Assembly: GCF_023701695.1 (NCBI RefSeq)
Contig: NZ_JAJOZC010000001.1
Location: forward strand, 5,951,894 to 6,015,893
Direction: 5' to 3'
Origin: Streptomyces sp. RKAG290
GTDB lineage: Bacteria; Actinomycetota; Actinomycetes; Streptomycetales; Streptomycetaceae
Length of the DNA stretch: 64,000 nucleotides
The notes below the pieces were generated by a model, which saw only the letters and a list, made by a program, of their open reading frames with translations, was not told the origin of the DNA and made no database searches. The position numbers and the translations under genes were made by a program. Numbering within the stretch: the stretch's first letter is position 1; each line of letters begins with the position of its first letter. This document shows, in pieces, positions 34,343 through 43,251 of this stretch.

Positions 34343-35110
34343 ATGAGCGGAATTCTCGACGGCAAGCGCATCCTCATCACCGGGGTGCTGATGGAGTCGT
34401 CCATCGCGTTCCACACCGCCAAGGTGGCCCAGGAGCAGGGCGCGGAGGTCATCCTGACCGCCTTCCCGCGGCCCACGCTGACGGAGCGCATCGCCAAGAA
34501 GCTGCTCAAGCCGGCCAAGGTCCTCGAACTGGACGTGACCAACGCCGAGCACCTGGACCGGCTCGCCGGTCTGGTGCGTGACGAGCTGGGCTCGCTCGAC
34601 GGTGTCGTCCACTCCATCGGCTTCGCGCCGCAGGACGCGCTCGGCGGCAACTTCCTCAACACCCCGTTCGAGTCGGTCGCCACGGCCATGCACGTCTCGG
34701 CGTTCTCGCTGAAGTCGCTCGCCATGGCGTGCAAGCCGCTGATGAGCGAGGGCGGTTCGATCGTCGGCCTCACCTTCGACGCGCAGTTCGCCTGGCCGCA
34801 GTACGACTGGATGGGTCCGGCGAAGGCCGCCCTGGAGGCCACCTCCCGCTACCTCGCCCGTGACCTGGGCAAGGACGGGCTGCGCTGCAACCTGGTCTCC
34901 GCCGGGCCGATCGGCTCGATGGCCGCCAAGTCCATCCCGGGCTTCGGTGAGCTCGCCGACGTGTGGAACACCCGCTCCCCGCTGGCGTGGGACATGTCCG
35001 ACCCGGAGCCGGCGGGCCGCGGCGTCGTCGCGCTCCTGTCGGACTTCTTCCCGAAGACGACGGGCGAGATCGTCCACGTCGACGGTGGCGTGCACATGAT
35101 GGGTGCCTGA
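34343..35110 (+). CDS. fabI: Enoyl-ACP reductase FabI (InhA type)
   Basis: The 255-residue protein begins MSGILDGKRILITGVLMESSIAF, the enoyl-reductase NAD site, and has the FabI/InhA active site as PQYDWMGPAKAALEATSRYLA, with Tyr and Lys seven apart. It ends VDGGVHMMGA. This enzyme reduces trans-2-enoyl-ACP in the last step of each elongation cycle, and is the target of isoniazid and triclosan in relatives. It forms an operon with fabG and is closed by an 18-bp hairpin. Confidence 0.95.
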   Translation: MSGILDGKRILITGVLMESSIAFHTAKVAQEQGAEVILTAFPRPTLTERIAKKLLKPAKVLELDVTNAEHLDRLAGLVRDELGSLDGVVHSIGFAPQDALGGNFLNTPFESVATAMHVSAFSLKSLAMACKPLMSEGGSIVGLTFDAQFAWPQYDWMGPAKAALEATSRYLARDLGKDGLRCNLVSAGPIGSMAAKSIPGFGELADVWNTRSPLAWDMSDPEPAGRGVVALLSDFFPKTTGEIVHVDGGVHMMGA

Positions 35111-35123
35111 CCCCTCACACCCC

Positions 35124-35161
35124 CGGCCGCGCACCGCCTCCCCGGAGGCGGTGCGCGGCCG
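35124..35161 (+). terminator. Hairpin terminator after fabI
   Basis: Arms 35124-35141 and 35144-35161 form an 18-bp GC-rich stem (CGGCCGCGCACC pairing GGTGCGCGGCCG), 14 bases past the fabI stop, followed by TTTG. Confidence 0.8.
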
Positions 35162-35270
35162 TTTGCCTTCTCCCGCCCGGCCTCCCGGCGCTCAGGTCGA
35201 AAAGCTGGTCGATCCACCGCAGAATGTGGAGGAACCGGACTTCTGGTCAGGCTGAGGGGAGGAGATCGCC

Positions 35271-35672
35271 GTGCGCGGCACACGTCACCGAACCCGGACC
35301 CGGTCCCTGCTGGCGGCCTGCGCGGTCGTCGCCGGACTGCTCGTACCGGCCGGTCTCCTCGTGGCCGGGCACGTCGGGATCACCGGCGCGGCCGCGGCCG
35401 CGGCGCCCGACCCCGAGCCCTCCGGCGCCGAGTGCCGTACCTCCGTCCGGGACTCCCGGGTCGTCGCCTACTGCCACAACCCGTACCCGTCCTCCGACCG
35501 CGTGCAGCTGCACACCGAGTGCGCCCGCTGGTGGGACATCGACGCGGACTCGAAACCGGTCGACGTCGGGCCTGGGCGGACCGTACGGCTGGAGGACCGC
35601 TGCTGGAAAGAGGTCGGCTCCGCCTGGGTGACCCACGCCGGTGAACCCCGCGCGGGTACGCCCAAGGCTTAG
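35271..35672 (+). CDS. Small secreted protein of unknown function
   Basis: A 133-residue protein from GTG 35271 after a purine-rich GGGGAGGAG. A signal peptide is clear: RTRSLLAACAVVAGLLVPAG then LLVAGHVGITGAAAAAAP. The mature part has four cysteines (ECRTS, AYCHN, TECARWWD, DRCWKEVG), probably forming two disulphides outside the cell. No known domain is recognised. A dispersed hairpin element begins at its stop codon. Confidence 0.78.
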   Translation: MRGTRHRTRTRSLLAACAVVAGLLVPAGLLVAGHVGITGAAAAAAPDPEPSGAECRTSVRDSRVVAYCHNPYPSSDRVQLHTECARWWDIDADSKPVDVGPGRTVRLEDRCWKEVGSAWVTHAGEPRAGTPKA

Positions 35673-35749
35673 GGGCCTTCGTTTGGATCAGCCCGGATCG
35701 GGCTGCGGCGCCGGGGCACGCGGGCCCCGGCATGATCCGAACGAGAGGC
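35672..35749. repeat. Dispersed intergenic hairpin element, copy 1
   Basis: GGGGCCTTCGTTTGGATCA (35672-35690) and the near complement TGATCCGAACGAGAGGC (35733-35749) flank a GC-rich centre with its own small hairpins. The TAG stop of the preceding gene overlaps its edge. The same arms recur at 50447-50488 and in part at 46227-46253. Confidence 0.55.
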
Positions 35750-35762
35750 AGAGGGGCAGCCC

Positions 35763-36437
35763 TTAGACCCGGTCGACCAGGCAGCTGAGCGCGTGGCTCG
35801 CGGCCTCGGTCGCCGCGGTCTCCGCGTCACCGGCCCGGATCGCCTCGACCAGCCGCCCGTGGTCCATGTGGTTCTCCGGCCGCAGCTCGTGCCCCACATC
35901 GACCCGCAGGTAGTCCCGCAGCAGATCACCCAGGTCGGCGTAGAGCCCGGTCAGCACGTCGTTGTGCGAGGCGGCGACCACGGCCAGGTGCAGCGTCGCG
36001 TCCGCCGCCACGAAGGCCTCGGCGTCCCCCGCGGCCCAGGTCTCCTCCCGGCGCCGCATGAGGGCGTCCAGCTGCTTCAGGTCCCGCTCGGTGCGCCGGG
36101 CGGCTGCCAGCCGGGCCGCCGACGACTCCAGCGTCGAGCGCAGCTCGGCGATGTGGCGCGGGTCGGCGGACGCGAACCGGCGGTGCATCACCCCGGCCAG
36201 CTCGCTGGTGGCGGCCACATAGGTGCCCGAGCCCTGCCGGATGTCGAGCAGGCCGTTGTGCGCGAGCGCGCGCACCGCCTCGCGGACGGTGTTACGGGCC
36301 ACCCCGAGCTGTTCGACCAGCTCGGGCTCGGTCGGGATGCGCGAACCCACGGGCCACTCGCCCGAGGTGATCTGGTTCCTCAGCTGGGCAATCACCTGGT
36401 CGGCGAGTGCCGAACGCCGCGGGGACGTCAGCGCCAT
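35763..36437 (-). CDS. FadR-type GntR-family transcriptional regulator
   Basis: Start ATG 36437 (MALTSPRRSALADQVIAQL) follows AAGGAGC, and is preferred to an upstream frame. The 224-residue protein has a winged HTH at 15-75 (WPVGSRIPTEPELVEQLGVARNTVREAVRAL) and an FCD ligand domain (ELRSTLESSAARLAAARR; FVAADATLHLAVVAAS, with the metal-binding His; a late HGRLVEAI). It is divergent from the MFS gene, with a perfect palindrome AATCAT-CCC-ATGATT 13 bases before the MFS start, a probable operator. Confidence 0.92.
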   Translation of the reverse strand: MALTSPRRSALADQVIAQLRNQITSGEWPVGSRIPTEPELVEQLGVARNTVREAVRALAHNGLLDIRQGSGTYVAATSELAGVMHRRFASADPRHIAELRSTLESSAARLAAARRTERDLKQLDALMRRREETWAAGDAEAFVAADATLHLAVVAASHNDVLTGLYADLGDLLRDYLRVDVGHELRPENHMDHGRLVEAIRAGDAETAATEAASHALSCLVDRV

Positions 36438-36520
36438 GGTGCTCCTTGTTCGGGTGTCCGGGGCGGGGACCATCCCGCCGTTCTCGGGGTATCCGAATGC
36501 TCTCAGAGGATTGGACAACT

Positions 36521-36535
36521 AATCATCCCATGATT
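36521..36535. promoter_or_regulatory. Probable GntR operator (AATCAT-CCC-ATGATT)
   Basis: A perfect 15-base palindrome between the divergent GntR regulator and the MFS gene, ending 13 bases before the MFS start codon. At this position a bound regulator would block the start of transcription or translation of the MFS gene. Confidence 0.65.
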
Positions 36536-36548
36536 CTATGATGGCCCC

Positions 36549-37834
36549 ATGCGTGACGACGAAACCACTCCCCAGACCGCGACCCGGACCCTGAGTCCCG
36601 CCACCCCGGCGGCCCCCCAAGCCGACGCCCCCGCCTCACCGGCCGGCCCCGCCCCGTGGCTGCTCCGTCTGGTCGTCGTCGGGCTCGTCCTCACCGCGCT
36701 CAACCTCCGCCCCGCCATCACCAGCCTCGGCGCCCTCCTGGAAGAGGTGCGCGACGGGCTGCACATGAGCGGCAGCGTCGCCGGGGTGCTCACCTCCGTC
36801 CCGCCGCTCTGCTTCGCGGTCTTCGGTGTCATGGCGCCGCGCCTGGCCCGTCGCTTCGGCCCCGGAGCGGTCGTCTGCGCCGGCATGGTCGCCATCACGG
36901 CCGGCCTGGTGATCCGGCCCCTCATCGGCGGCACGGCCGGCTTCCTGGCCGCGAGCGCGCTCGCCCTCATGGGCATCGCCGTCAGCAACGTCCTGATGCC
37001 GGTGATCGTCAAGCGCTGGTTCCCGGACCGGGTCGGCTCCATGACCGGCCTCTACTCCATGGCCCTGGCCCTCGGCACCTCGCTGGCCGCCGCCGTGACC
37101 GTACCCATGACCGAGGCGATGGGCGGCAGTTGGAAGGCGGGCCTCGGCATGTGGGCCGTGCTGGCCGCCGCCGCGATCCTGCCCTGGATCCCCCTCGTAC
37201 GGAACCGGAGCGGCGCCCCCGGGCAGCCCTCGGCCCACCGGTCGCAGGACCCGGCCCTGAGGATCACCCGCAGCCGTACCGCCTGGAGCCTCGCCTGCTT
37301 CTTCGGCCTGCAGGCCACCGCCGCGTACATCACGATGGATGGATGCCGCAGATCTTCCGCGACGCCGGGGTCTCGGCGGGCACCGCGGGCGTTCTGCTCG
37401 CCGTCACCATGGCGATGGGCGTCCCGCTCGCCTTCGTCATCCCGCGGGTCGCCGCCCGGATGAAGAACCAGGGCCCCATCGTCGTCCTCCTCGGCGCCTG
37501 CGGCCTCATCGGCTACGCGGGCCTCTACCTCGCACCGTCCGGCGGGGCCTGGGCCTGGGCGCTGCTCCTGGGCATCTCGAACTGCGCCTTCCCGCTCGCC
37601 CTCACGATGATCGGCATGCGCTCCCGCAGCGGTGCCGGAGTCGTCAGGCTGTCCGCGTTCGCCCAGTCCACCGGCTATCTGATCTCGATCCCGGGCCCGC
37701 TCCTGGTCGGCGTGCTCTACCAGCACAGCGGCGGCTGGGGGCTGCCGATCGCGCTGATGGCGGCCCTGATGGTGCCGCAGATGGTGGTGGGTGTCCTGGC
37801 CGGCCGGGACCGGACGATCGAGGACGAATGCTGA
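36549..37834 (+). pseudogene. CynX/NimT-family MFS transporter, frameshifted (probable missing G)
   Basis: ATG 36549 starts MRDDETTPQTATRTLSPATP, then helices LVVVGLVLTALNLRPAITSLG and others. Near 37337 the frame breaks in ATGGATGG; adding one G gives YITMGWMPQIFRDAGVSAGT, after which the second half runs to the stop at 37832-37834. The restored protein is about 428 residues with 12 helices. CynX/NimT relatives move cyanate or similar small anions. It is under a GntR palindrome and is followed 17 bases on by a 39-residue membrane protein. Confidence 0.86.
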
Positions 37835-37851
37835 GATGCGAGACTGAGCCC

Positions 37852-37971
37852 ATGTCTCCTGTGCTCGACCCGAATCCTCAGAACGGTCAGAAGAAGCTGC
37901 TCCTCGTCCTCGGGGCAATGCTGCTGATCTCGGTCGTCATCGCCGTCATCGCCACTCTCGCCTCCCCCTGA
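37852..37971 (+). CDS. 39-residue membrane mini-protein (SGM_5486 family, transporter-associated)
   Basis: ATG 37852 opens MSPVLDPNPQNGQKKLLLVL, a short soluble head rich in Asn/Pro/Gln, then one membrane helix (LLLVLGAMLLISVVIAVIATLA). It lies 17 bases after the MFS stop on the same strand. I recall a small family named SGM_5486 transporter-associated protein with this head and this position beside MFS genes; this memory is not checked here. Its TGA stop lies inside the arm of a long terminator hairpin. Partnership with the transporter is inferred. Confidence 0.72.
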   Translation: MSPVLDPNPQNGQKKLLLVLGAMLLISVVIAVIATLASP

Positions 37972-38035
37972 CCCCGGGCCCCGCGACGATGGTGGGGCTA
38001 GCCCCACCATCCCCTAGGGGGCCAGGGTCAGGGGG
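37964..38035 (+). terminator. Nested hairpin terminator overlapping the mini-protein stop
   Basis: Outer arms CCCCCTGACCC (37964-37974) and GGGTCAGGGGG (38025-38035) enclose an inner perfect 24-base palindrome at 37988-38011 (GATGGTGGGG pairing CCCCACCATC). The TGA stop is within the outer arm. Confidence 0.7.
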
Positions 38036-38118
38036 AAGTGGGTGGGTCACCGGATGGGGTGGGCGGCCCCCGATCCGTAGGTTTCAGGTATCGGAACCGA
38101 TGACCCACGGAGGCGGAC

Positions 38119-38325
38119 ATGCCGGCCCCAACGCACACCCGGTCCACCCGCCCCGATGCGGGCACCGTCGAGATCCGGCTGCCGTGGTGGGCCGTCGCGC
38201 TGCCCGCCGTGGCCTTCGGCGCGCTTCTGCTGCTGATCACCGCACCGGGCCAGGCGCACGCTGCCACGGGCGATCCGGCGGTCGGCCAGTTGCTTGAGCG
38301 AATCACGGACCTGCTGACCCGCTGA
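38119..38325 (+). CDS. Small single-helix membrane protein, unknown function
   Basis: A 68-residue protein after GGAGGCG. The first 22 residues are polar, then WWAVALPAVAFGALLLLITA forms a membrane helix and AHAATGDPAVGQLLERITDL a short amphipathic tail. The APGQAHAA motif could be a signal peptidase site, so a secreted form of about 20 residues cannot be excluded. No family is recognised. Confidence 0.68.
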   Translation: MPAPTHTRSTRPDAGTVEIRLPWWAVALPAVAFGALLLLITAPGQAHAATGDPAVGQLLERITDLLTR

Positions 38326-38399
38326 CGGCCGGCGCCCCGGGCGGGGGAGCCCTCCAACACCCTGCGCCAGGTGGCACATTTCGTGCGAAGCTGAGGTGT

Positions 38400-38918
38400 A
38401 TGAGCGTCGATACACCTCGCAGGATCGCCCTTCTCAGGCATGCAAAGGCGGAATGGTCGCAGGACGCGGACCATGAGCGGCCGCTCGCGGAGCGCGGCCG
38501 CAAGGACGCCCCCGTGGCAGGCCGCAAACTCGTGGATTCCGGGATCGCCTTCGATCTGGCCCTCTGCTCGACCGCCGCCAGGACGCGCGAGACGTGGAAG
38601 CTGGCCGTGCACGAGATGCCGGAGCGCCCCAGGACCGTGTACGAGGAGCGGCTGTACGAGGCCTCGCTCGGTGAGCTGATCGCGCTGGTCAACGAGACCC
38701 CGGACGAGGTCCGCGACCTGCTGGTGATCGGCCACAACCCGGGTATGCACGCGCTCGCCGACGCGCTCTCGGGTTCGGCGGAGGGCGACGCCCTGAGCCG
38801 GATGACGCGCGGCGGCTTCCCGACCGCCGCGTTCGCCGTGATCGAGCTCCCCGGCACCTGGAAAGGCGTGGAGCACGGCATCGGCAGACTCACCGAGTAC
38901 TGGACTCCGAACGACTGA
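38400..38918 (+). CDS. SixA-like histidine phosphatase
   Basis: A 172-residue histidine phosphatase with the phospho-His motif as IALLRHAKAEWSQ (RHA), then ERPLAERGRKDAPV, CSTAARTRETWKL and a late VIGHNPGMHALADALSG carrying the second catalytic His. SixA removes phosphate from histidine-containing phosphotransfer proteins; the substrate here is unknown. GAGG just before the ATG is the only ribosome site. A terminator hairpin follows the gene. Confidence 0.88.
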   Translation: MSVDTPRRIALLRHAKAEWSQDADHERPLAERGRKDAPVAGRKLVDSGIAFDLALCSTAARTRETWKLAVHEMPERPRTVYEERLYEASLGELIALVNETPDEVRDLLVIGHNPGMHALADALSGSAEGDALSRMTRGGFPTAAFAVIELPGTWKGVEHGIGRLTEYWTPND

Positions 38919-38935
38919 CCCCACCCGGTCCACCT

Positions 38936-38981
38936 GAAGGGCCCCGGTGCGCACGCTTCGGCTTGCGCACCGGGGCCCTTC
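38936..38981. terminator. Bidirectional hairpin terminator
   Basis: AAGGGCCCCGGTGCGCA (38937-38953) and TGCGCACCGGGGCCCTT (38964-38980) form a 17-bp stem with a CTTCGG-containing loop between the convergent SixA-like gene and serB. Confidence 0.8.
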
Positions 38982-39021
38982 GTGCTGCCGGGCCGGAGCC
39001 CCGGTCGGCAGCGGCGAGGCC

Positions 39022-40277
39022 CTACTCGACGAGACCGTCGGCGGCCTCGACCTCCTCGCGGGTGATGCCGAGCAGATAGAGCACGGTGTCCAGGAACGGC
39101 ACGTTCACCGCCGTGTGCGCGGCCTGGCGGACGACCGGCTTGGCGTTGAAGGCGACGCCGAGCCCCGCGGTGTTCAGCATGTCCAGATCGTTCGCGCCGT
39201 CACCGATCGCCACGGTCTGCGCCAGCGGCACCCCCGCCTGCGCGGCGAAACTGCGCAGCAGCCGGGCCTTGCCCGCCCGGTCGACGATGTCCCCGGTCAC
39301 CCTTCCGGTGAGCTTTCCGTCGACGACCTCCAGAGTGTTGGCAGAGGCGAAGTCGAGCCCGAGCCGCTCCTTGAGGTCATCCGTCACCTGGGTGAACCCG
39401 CCGGACACGACGCCCACTTGGTAGCCCAGCCGCTTCAGCGTACGGATCAGGGTGCGGGCCCCCGGGGTGAGCCGTACCTCGGCGCGCACCTTCTCCACCA
39501 CCGACACGTCCAGACCCGCCAGCAGGGCCACCCGTGCGTGCAGCGACTGCTCGAAGTCGAGCTCGCCGCGCATCGCCTGTTCGGTCACCGCGGCGACCTC
39601 GGCCTCGCAGCCCGCGTGGGCCGCGAAGAGCTCGATGACCTCGTCCTGGATGAGCGTGGAGTCGACGTCCATCACGACGAGCCGTTGCGCGCGGCGGCTC
39701 AGCCCGGCCGAGACCACTGCCACGTCCACGCCGATCCCGGCGGCCTCGACGGCCAGCGCGGTCCGCAGCTGCTCGGTCCCGGTGCCGGACACCGCGAACT
39801 CGACCGCGGTGACCGGATACTTCGCCAGCCGGAAGATCCGGTCGATGTTCCCGCCGGTCGCGGTGATCATAGCCGCTATGGCGGCGGTCGACTCCGCGGT
39901 CAGCGGGTGCCCGAGCACCGTCACATGGGAACGGCCGTCGCCACGGGGCCGGTTGTCGCCCGTACCGGAGATGATCTCCGCCTGCAGCTTCAGCGACTCG
40001 GCCCAGCTGTGCACGGTGGCCCGCAGGTCGCCCGCGGTGGTGCCGCCCGCGGTCGGGGCGGTGACCAGTGCGCACAGGACGATGCGGCCACGGGTGACGA
40101 CCTGCTCGATGTCGACGACGTCGACCGAGTAGGCGGCGAGGGTGTCGAACAGCCCGGCGGTGATCCCGGGACGGTCCTTCCCGAAGATCTTCACGAGGAG
40201 GGTCGGTGCGTCTATGCCCTGACGTGACTCGGGGGAGTCAGGAGACGGGGAGGACTGAGGGGCTGAGATGCGCTCAT
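39022..40277 (-). CDS. serB: Phosphoserine phosphatase SerB with N-terminal ACT domains (start frameshifted)
   Basis: The long frame has no good start, but MSASQP (ATG 40277) lies in the adjacent frame and joins if one base is added at the G4 run 40259-40262, giving MSASQPPQSSPSPDSPESRQ. The restored protein is about 418 residues. Two ACT-like domains (TLLVKIFGKDRPGITAGLF; VTVLGHPLTAESTAAIAAMI) lead to a HAD phosphatase with VVMDVDSTLIQDEVIELFA (DxDST), VVSGGFTQV and AIGDGANDLDML. SerB makes serine from phosphoserine. The rest of the gene is intact. Confidence 0.92.
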
Positions 40278-40575
40278 GGTGCCCCCACCGTATCGGTCCG
40301 CGACGCGCCCGCGGCAGCCCGTCCCGAGGACCGGACAGCTCGCAGCATGTACCCGATACCCCCTTTGCGTGATGTCTGCCGCCACTCGTCGCCAATTGTC
40401 GGGGTACAGGGGATTCCGCTTGGGCGGGTCCGTGTCGGTACAGGTCTCGGTGCGGTCACCCTCGGCCGCCCGGCTTTCGTATCGGGGACTGCTCCTGGAA
40501 TAGTTCCCCACGATGTTCAGCATCCCTAGACTCCCTGCGACGGGGGTAATCGGGGGACAACTAGTGGGGCGCGGA

Positions 40576-43146
40576 GTGCCGGAACTCGTACTGGAATTGA
40601 ATGGAAGGACCTGGGCGCTCGATCCGTCCAGGTCGTACACCCTCGGACGCGATCCGCAGGGCGACATGACGATCGACGACGCCCGGGTGTCGTGGCGGCA
40701 TGCCACGATCAGCTGGAACGGCCGCAGTTGGTCCATCGAGGACCACGGCAGCACCAACGGCACGTACGTGCAGGGCCAGCGGATCCAGCAGATGGAGATC
40801 GGGCCCGGCTCCACCGTGAACCTGGGCAACGCCACCGACGGGCCCCGGCTGAGTCTCAGCGGGGCCGCGGCCGGCGTGTACAGCGGGCAGGCCGCGGGGG
40901 CCCAGGCTCCCGCCCAACAGCCGCAGCAGGCACCGCCGCAGCAACCCCAGCAGGCCCCGCCCCAGCAGGGCGGACCCGGCTGGCAGGGCCAGCAGCACAA
41001 CCCCGCCCAGCAGCCACAGGCCTGGCAGCAGCCTCCCCAGGCCCAGCCGCAACCCCATGTCCCGCAGCAGGGCATGGCGAACCCGCCCTTCGGCGGCCCG
41101 GCCGGCGGCGCCGCGGGGGCGCCACCGGTCTACGGCGACCGCAGCCCGACCACGTTCCACCAGGTGGCTCTCGGCCGGGTGATGCGCATCGGCCGTGCGC
41201 TGGAGAACGAGCTGGTCGTCTCCGACCTGCAGGTCTCGCGCAACCACGCCGAGTTCCACGCGACGCCCGACGGCCGCTTCGAGATCCGTGACCTGGGATC
41301 CCACAACGGCACGTACGTCAACGGCCAGCCGCTCTCCAAGTCCGGCTCCGCGCTCATCGGCCCGAACGACATCGTCGGTGTCGGCCACTCCACCTTCCGC
41401 CTGGTCGGCGACCGGCTCGAGGAGTTCGTCGACACCGGCGAGGTCTCCTTCGCGGCGCGCCACCTCACGGTGACGGTCGACGGCGGCAAGCAGATCCTCA
41501 AGGACGTCTCGTTCGGCGTCCCGGAGAAGTCGCTGATCGGTGTCATCGGCCCGTCCGGCTCCGGAAAGTCCACCCTGCTCAAGGCGCTCACCGGCTACCG
41601 GCCCGCCAACCAGGGCGACGTCCTCTACGACAACCGGAACCTCTACAAGCAGTTCGCCGAGCTGAGGCAGCGCATCGGTCTCGTTCCGCAGGACGACATC
41701 CTGCACAAGGAACTCACGGTCACCAAGGCCCTCAAGTACGCGGCCAAGCTCCGCTTCCCCGCGGACACCACCGAGGCCGAGCGCCAGTCCCGGATCCTGG
41801 AAGTCCTTGCCGAGCTCAAGCTCGACATCCACAAGGACAAGAAGGTCACCTCGCTCTCCGGCGGCCAGCGCAAGCGGGTCTCGGTCGCCCTGGAGCTGCT
41901 CACCAAGCCGTCGCTGATCTTCCTGGACGAGCCGACCTCCGGCCTCGACCCGGGCATGGACCGCGATGTCATGCAGCTGCTGCGCGGCCTGGCCGACGAC
42001 GGCCGTACGGTCCTCGTCGTCACGCACTCCGTCGCCGAGCTCGCCATCTGCGACAAGCTCCTGGTGATGGCGCCCGGCGGGGCCGTCGCCTACTTCGGCC
42101 CGCCGGAGGAGGCGCTCAACTTCTTCGGCTACACCACCTGGGCCGACGTCTTCTCCGCGTTCGAGAACTACCGCGACTACGACTGGGCGGGCCGCTGGCG
42201 CGGCTCGCAGCACTACCAGATGTACGCCGCCGACATCGACGCCGTCGCCGCACAGCCCGTACACATGCCGCCGCACCAGCAGATGCGTCCGCCGAAGCCG
42301 CAGGGCTGGGCGACGCAGCTGTGGACGCTGATGCGCCGCTACGTGTCGGTGATCGCGTCCGACAAGGGCTTCATGGGCCTGATGGTGATCCTGCCCGCGG
42401 TGCTCGGCATCGTCAGCGTGGTCATTCCGGCCGACTTCGGCCTGGGCCCGCCCAAGCCGCCGTCCCGGTTCAACGGCGACGCCGGAACGATCATGCTGAT
42501 CCTCGTGGTCGGAATGACCTTCTCCGGCGCGGCCAACTCCGTGCGGGAGCTGATCAAGGAACGCGTGATCTACGAACGGGAACGGGCCACCGGCCTGTCC
42601 CGCTCCGCCTACCTGATGTCCAAGGTGATCGTGCTCGGCCTGATCACGGCCATCCAGGGCGTCATCATCTGCGGCATCGGCTTCGCCACCCGGGACCTGC
42701 CGGCGGAGGGCCTGATCATGCCGCCGGCCGTCGAGCTCTGCGTGACGATCATCGCGCTCGGCTTCACCTCGATGATGTTCGGCCTGGTGATCTCCTCGCT
42801 GGTGAAGACCTCCGAGAAGACCATGCCGCTGCTGGTCATGTTCGCGATCGTCCAGGTCGTCTTCACCGGCATTCTCTTCCAGGTCTACGGGTCGCCGGGC
42901 CTGGAGCAGTTCGCCTGGCTGATGCCGTCCCGCTGGGCCATCGCGGGCGCGGGCTCGACGCTCGACCTCGCGCACCTCATGCCGCCGTGGGACCAGAAGA
43001 ACCCCACGGACCTGGACCCGCTGTGGGAGCACACGGCCGGCCAGTGGGGGATGAACATCGCGGTGCTGCTGTTCCTCGGCATCATCTGCGGTTTCGCGGT
43101 CGCGCGACTGCTGCGCCGCCACGAGCCCGAGGTCATGCGCAAGTAG
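40576..43146 (+). CDS. FHA-FHA-ABC transporter (Rv1747-like)
   Basis: The start is taken as GTG 40576 (VPELVLELNGRTWALDPSR); an upstream ATG at 40513 adds weak sequence. The 856-residue protein has FHA domain 1 (LGRDPQGD, STNGTYV), a Gln/Pro-rich linker (about 105-180), FHA domain 2 (IGRALENELVVSD, SRNHAEF, SHNGTYVNG), an ABC ATPase (GPSGSGKSTL, LSGGQRKR, LIFLDEPTSGLD) and an ABC-2-type membrane domain with six helices. The same order occurs in Mycobacterium tuberculosis Rv1747, which is phosphorylated by PknF and linked to cell-envelope glycolipid export. The partner kinase is not in the window. Confidence 0.93.
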   Translation: MPELVLELNGRTWALDPSRSYTLGRDPQGDMTIDDARVSWRHATISWNGRSWSIEDHGSTNGTYVQGQRIQQMEIGPGSTVNLGNATDGPRLSLSGAAAGVYSGQAAGAQAPAQQPQQAPPQQPQQAPPQQGGPGWQGQQHNPAQQPQAWQQPPQAQPQPHVPQQGMANPPFGGPAGGAAGAPPVYGDRSPTTFHQVALGRVMRIGRALENELVVSDLQVSRNHAEFHATPDGRFEIRDLGSHNGTYVNGQPLSKSGSALIGPNDIVGVGHSTFRLVGDRLEEFVDTGEVSFAARHLTVTVDGGKQILKDVSFGVPEKSLIGVIGPSGSGKSTLLKALTGYRPANQGDVLYDNRNLYKQFAELRQRIGLVPQDDILHKELTVTKALKYAAKLRFPADTTEAERQSRILEVLAELKLDIHKDKKVTSLSGGQRKRVSVALELLTKPSLIFLDEPTSGLDPGMDRDVMQLLRGLADDGRTVLVVTHSVAELAICDKLLVMAPGGAVAYFGPPEEALNFFGYTTWADVFSAFENYRDYDWAGRWRGSQHYQMYAADIDAVAAQPVHMPPHQQMRPPKPQGWATQLWTLMRRYVSVIASDKGFMGLMVILPAVLGIVSVVIPADFGLGPPKPPSRFNGDAGTIMLILVVGMTFSGAANSVRELIKERVIYERERATGLSRSAYLMSKVIVLGLITAIQGVIICGIGFATRDLPAEGLIMPPAVELCVTIIALGFTSMMFGLVISSLVKTSEKTMPLLVMFAIVQVVFTGILFQVYGSPGLEQFAWLMPSRWAIAGAGSTLDLAHLMPPWDQKNPTDLDPLWEHTAGQWGMNIAVLLFLGIICGFAVARLLRRHEPEVMRK

Positions 43147-43171
43147 CCGCGGGCGGCTGCGCACCGTACGA

Positions 43172-43213
43172 CGCCGAAGGGCGGCACCCCGCACGGGGTG
43201 CCGCCCTTCGGCG
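43172..43213. terminator. Bidirectional hairpin terminator
   Basis: Arms 43172-43190 and 43195-43213 form a perfect 19-bp stem (CGCCGAAGGGCGG pairing CCGCCCTTCGGCG) with a GCAC loop, between the convergent FHA-ABC gene and the transglycosylase gene. Confidence 0.82.
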
Positions 43214-43251
43214 CGTGTACTACTGCTGTGCCACGGTCTACGGGACCGGGC

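Noticed and set aside
40561..43194. 877-codon minus-strand ORF opposite the FHA-ABC gene
   Set aside because: Its product is His/Asp/Arg-rich nonsense, while the + frame carries complete FHA and ABC motifs.
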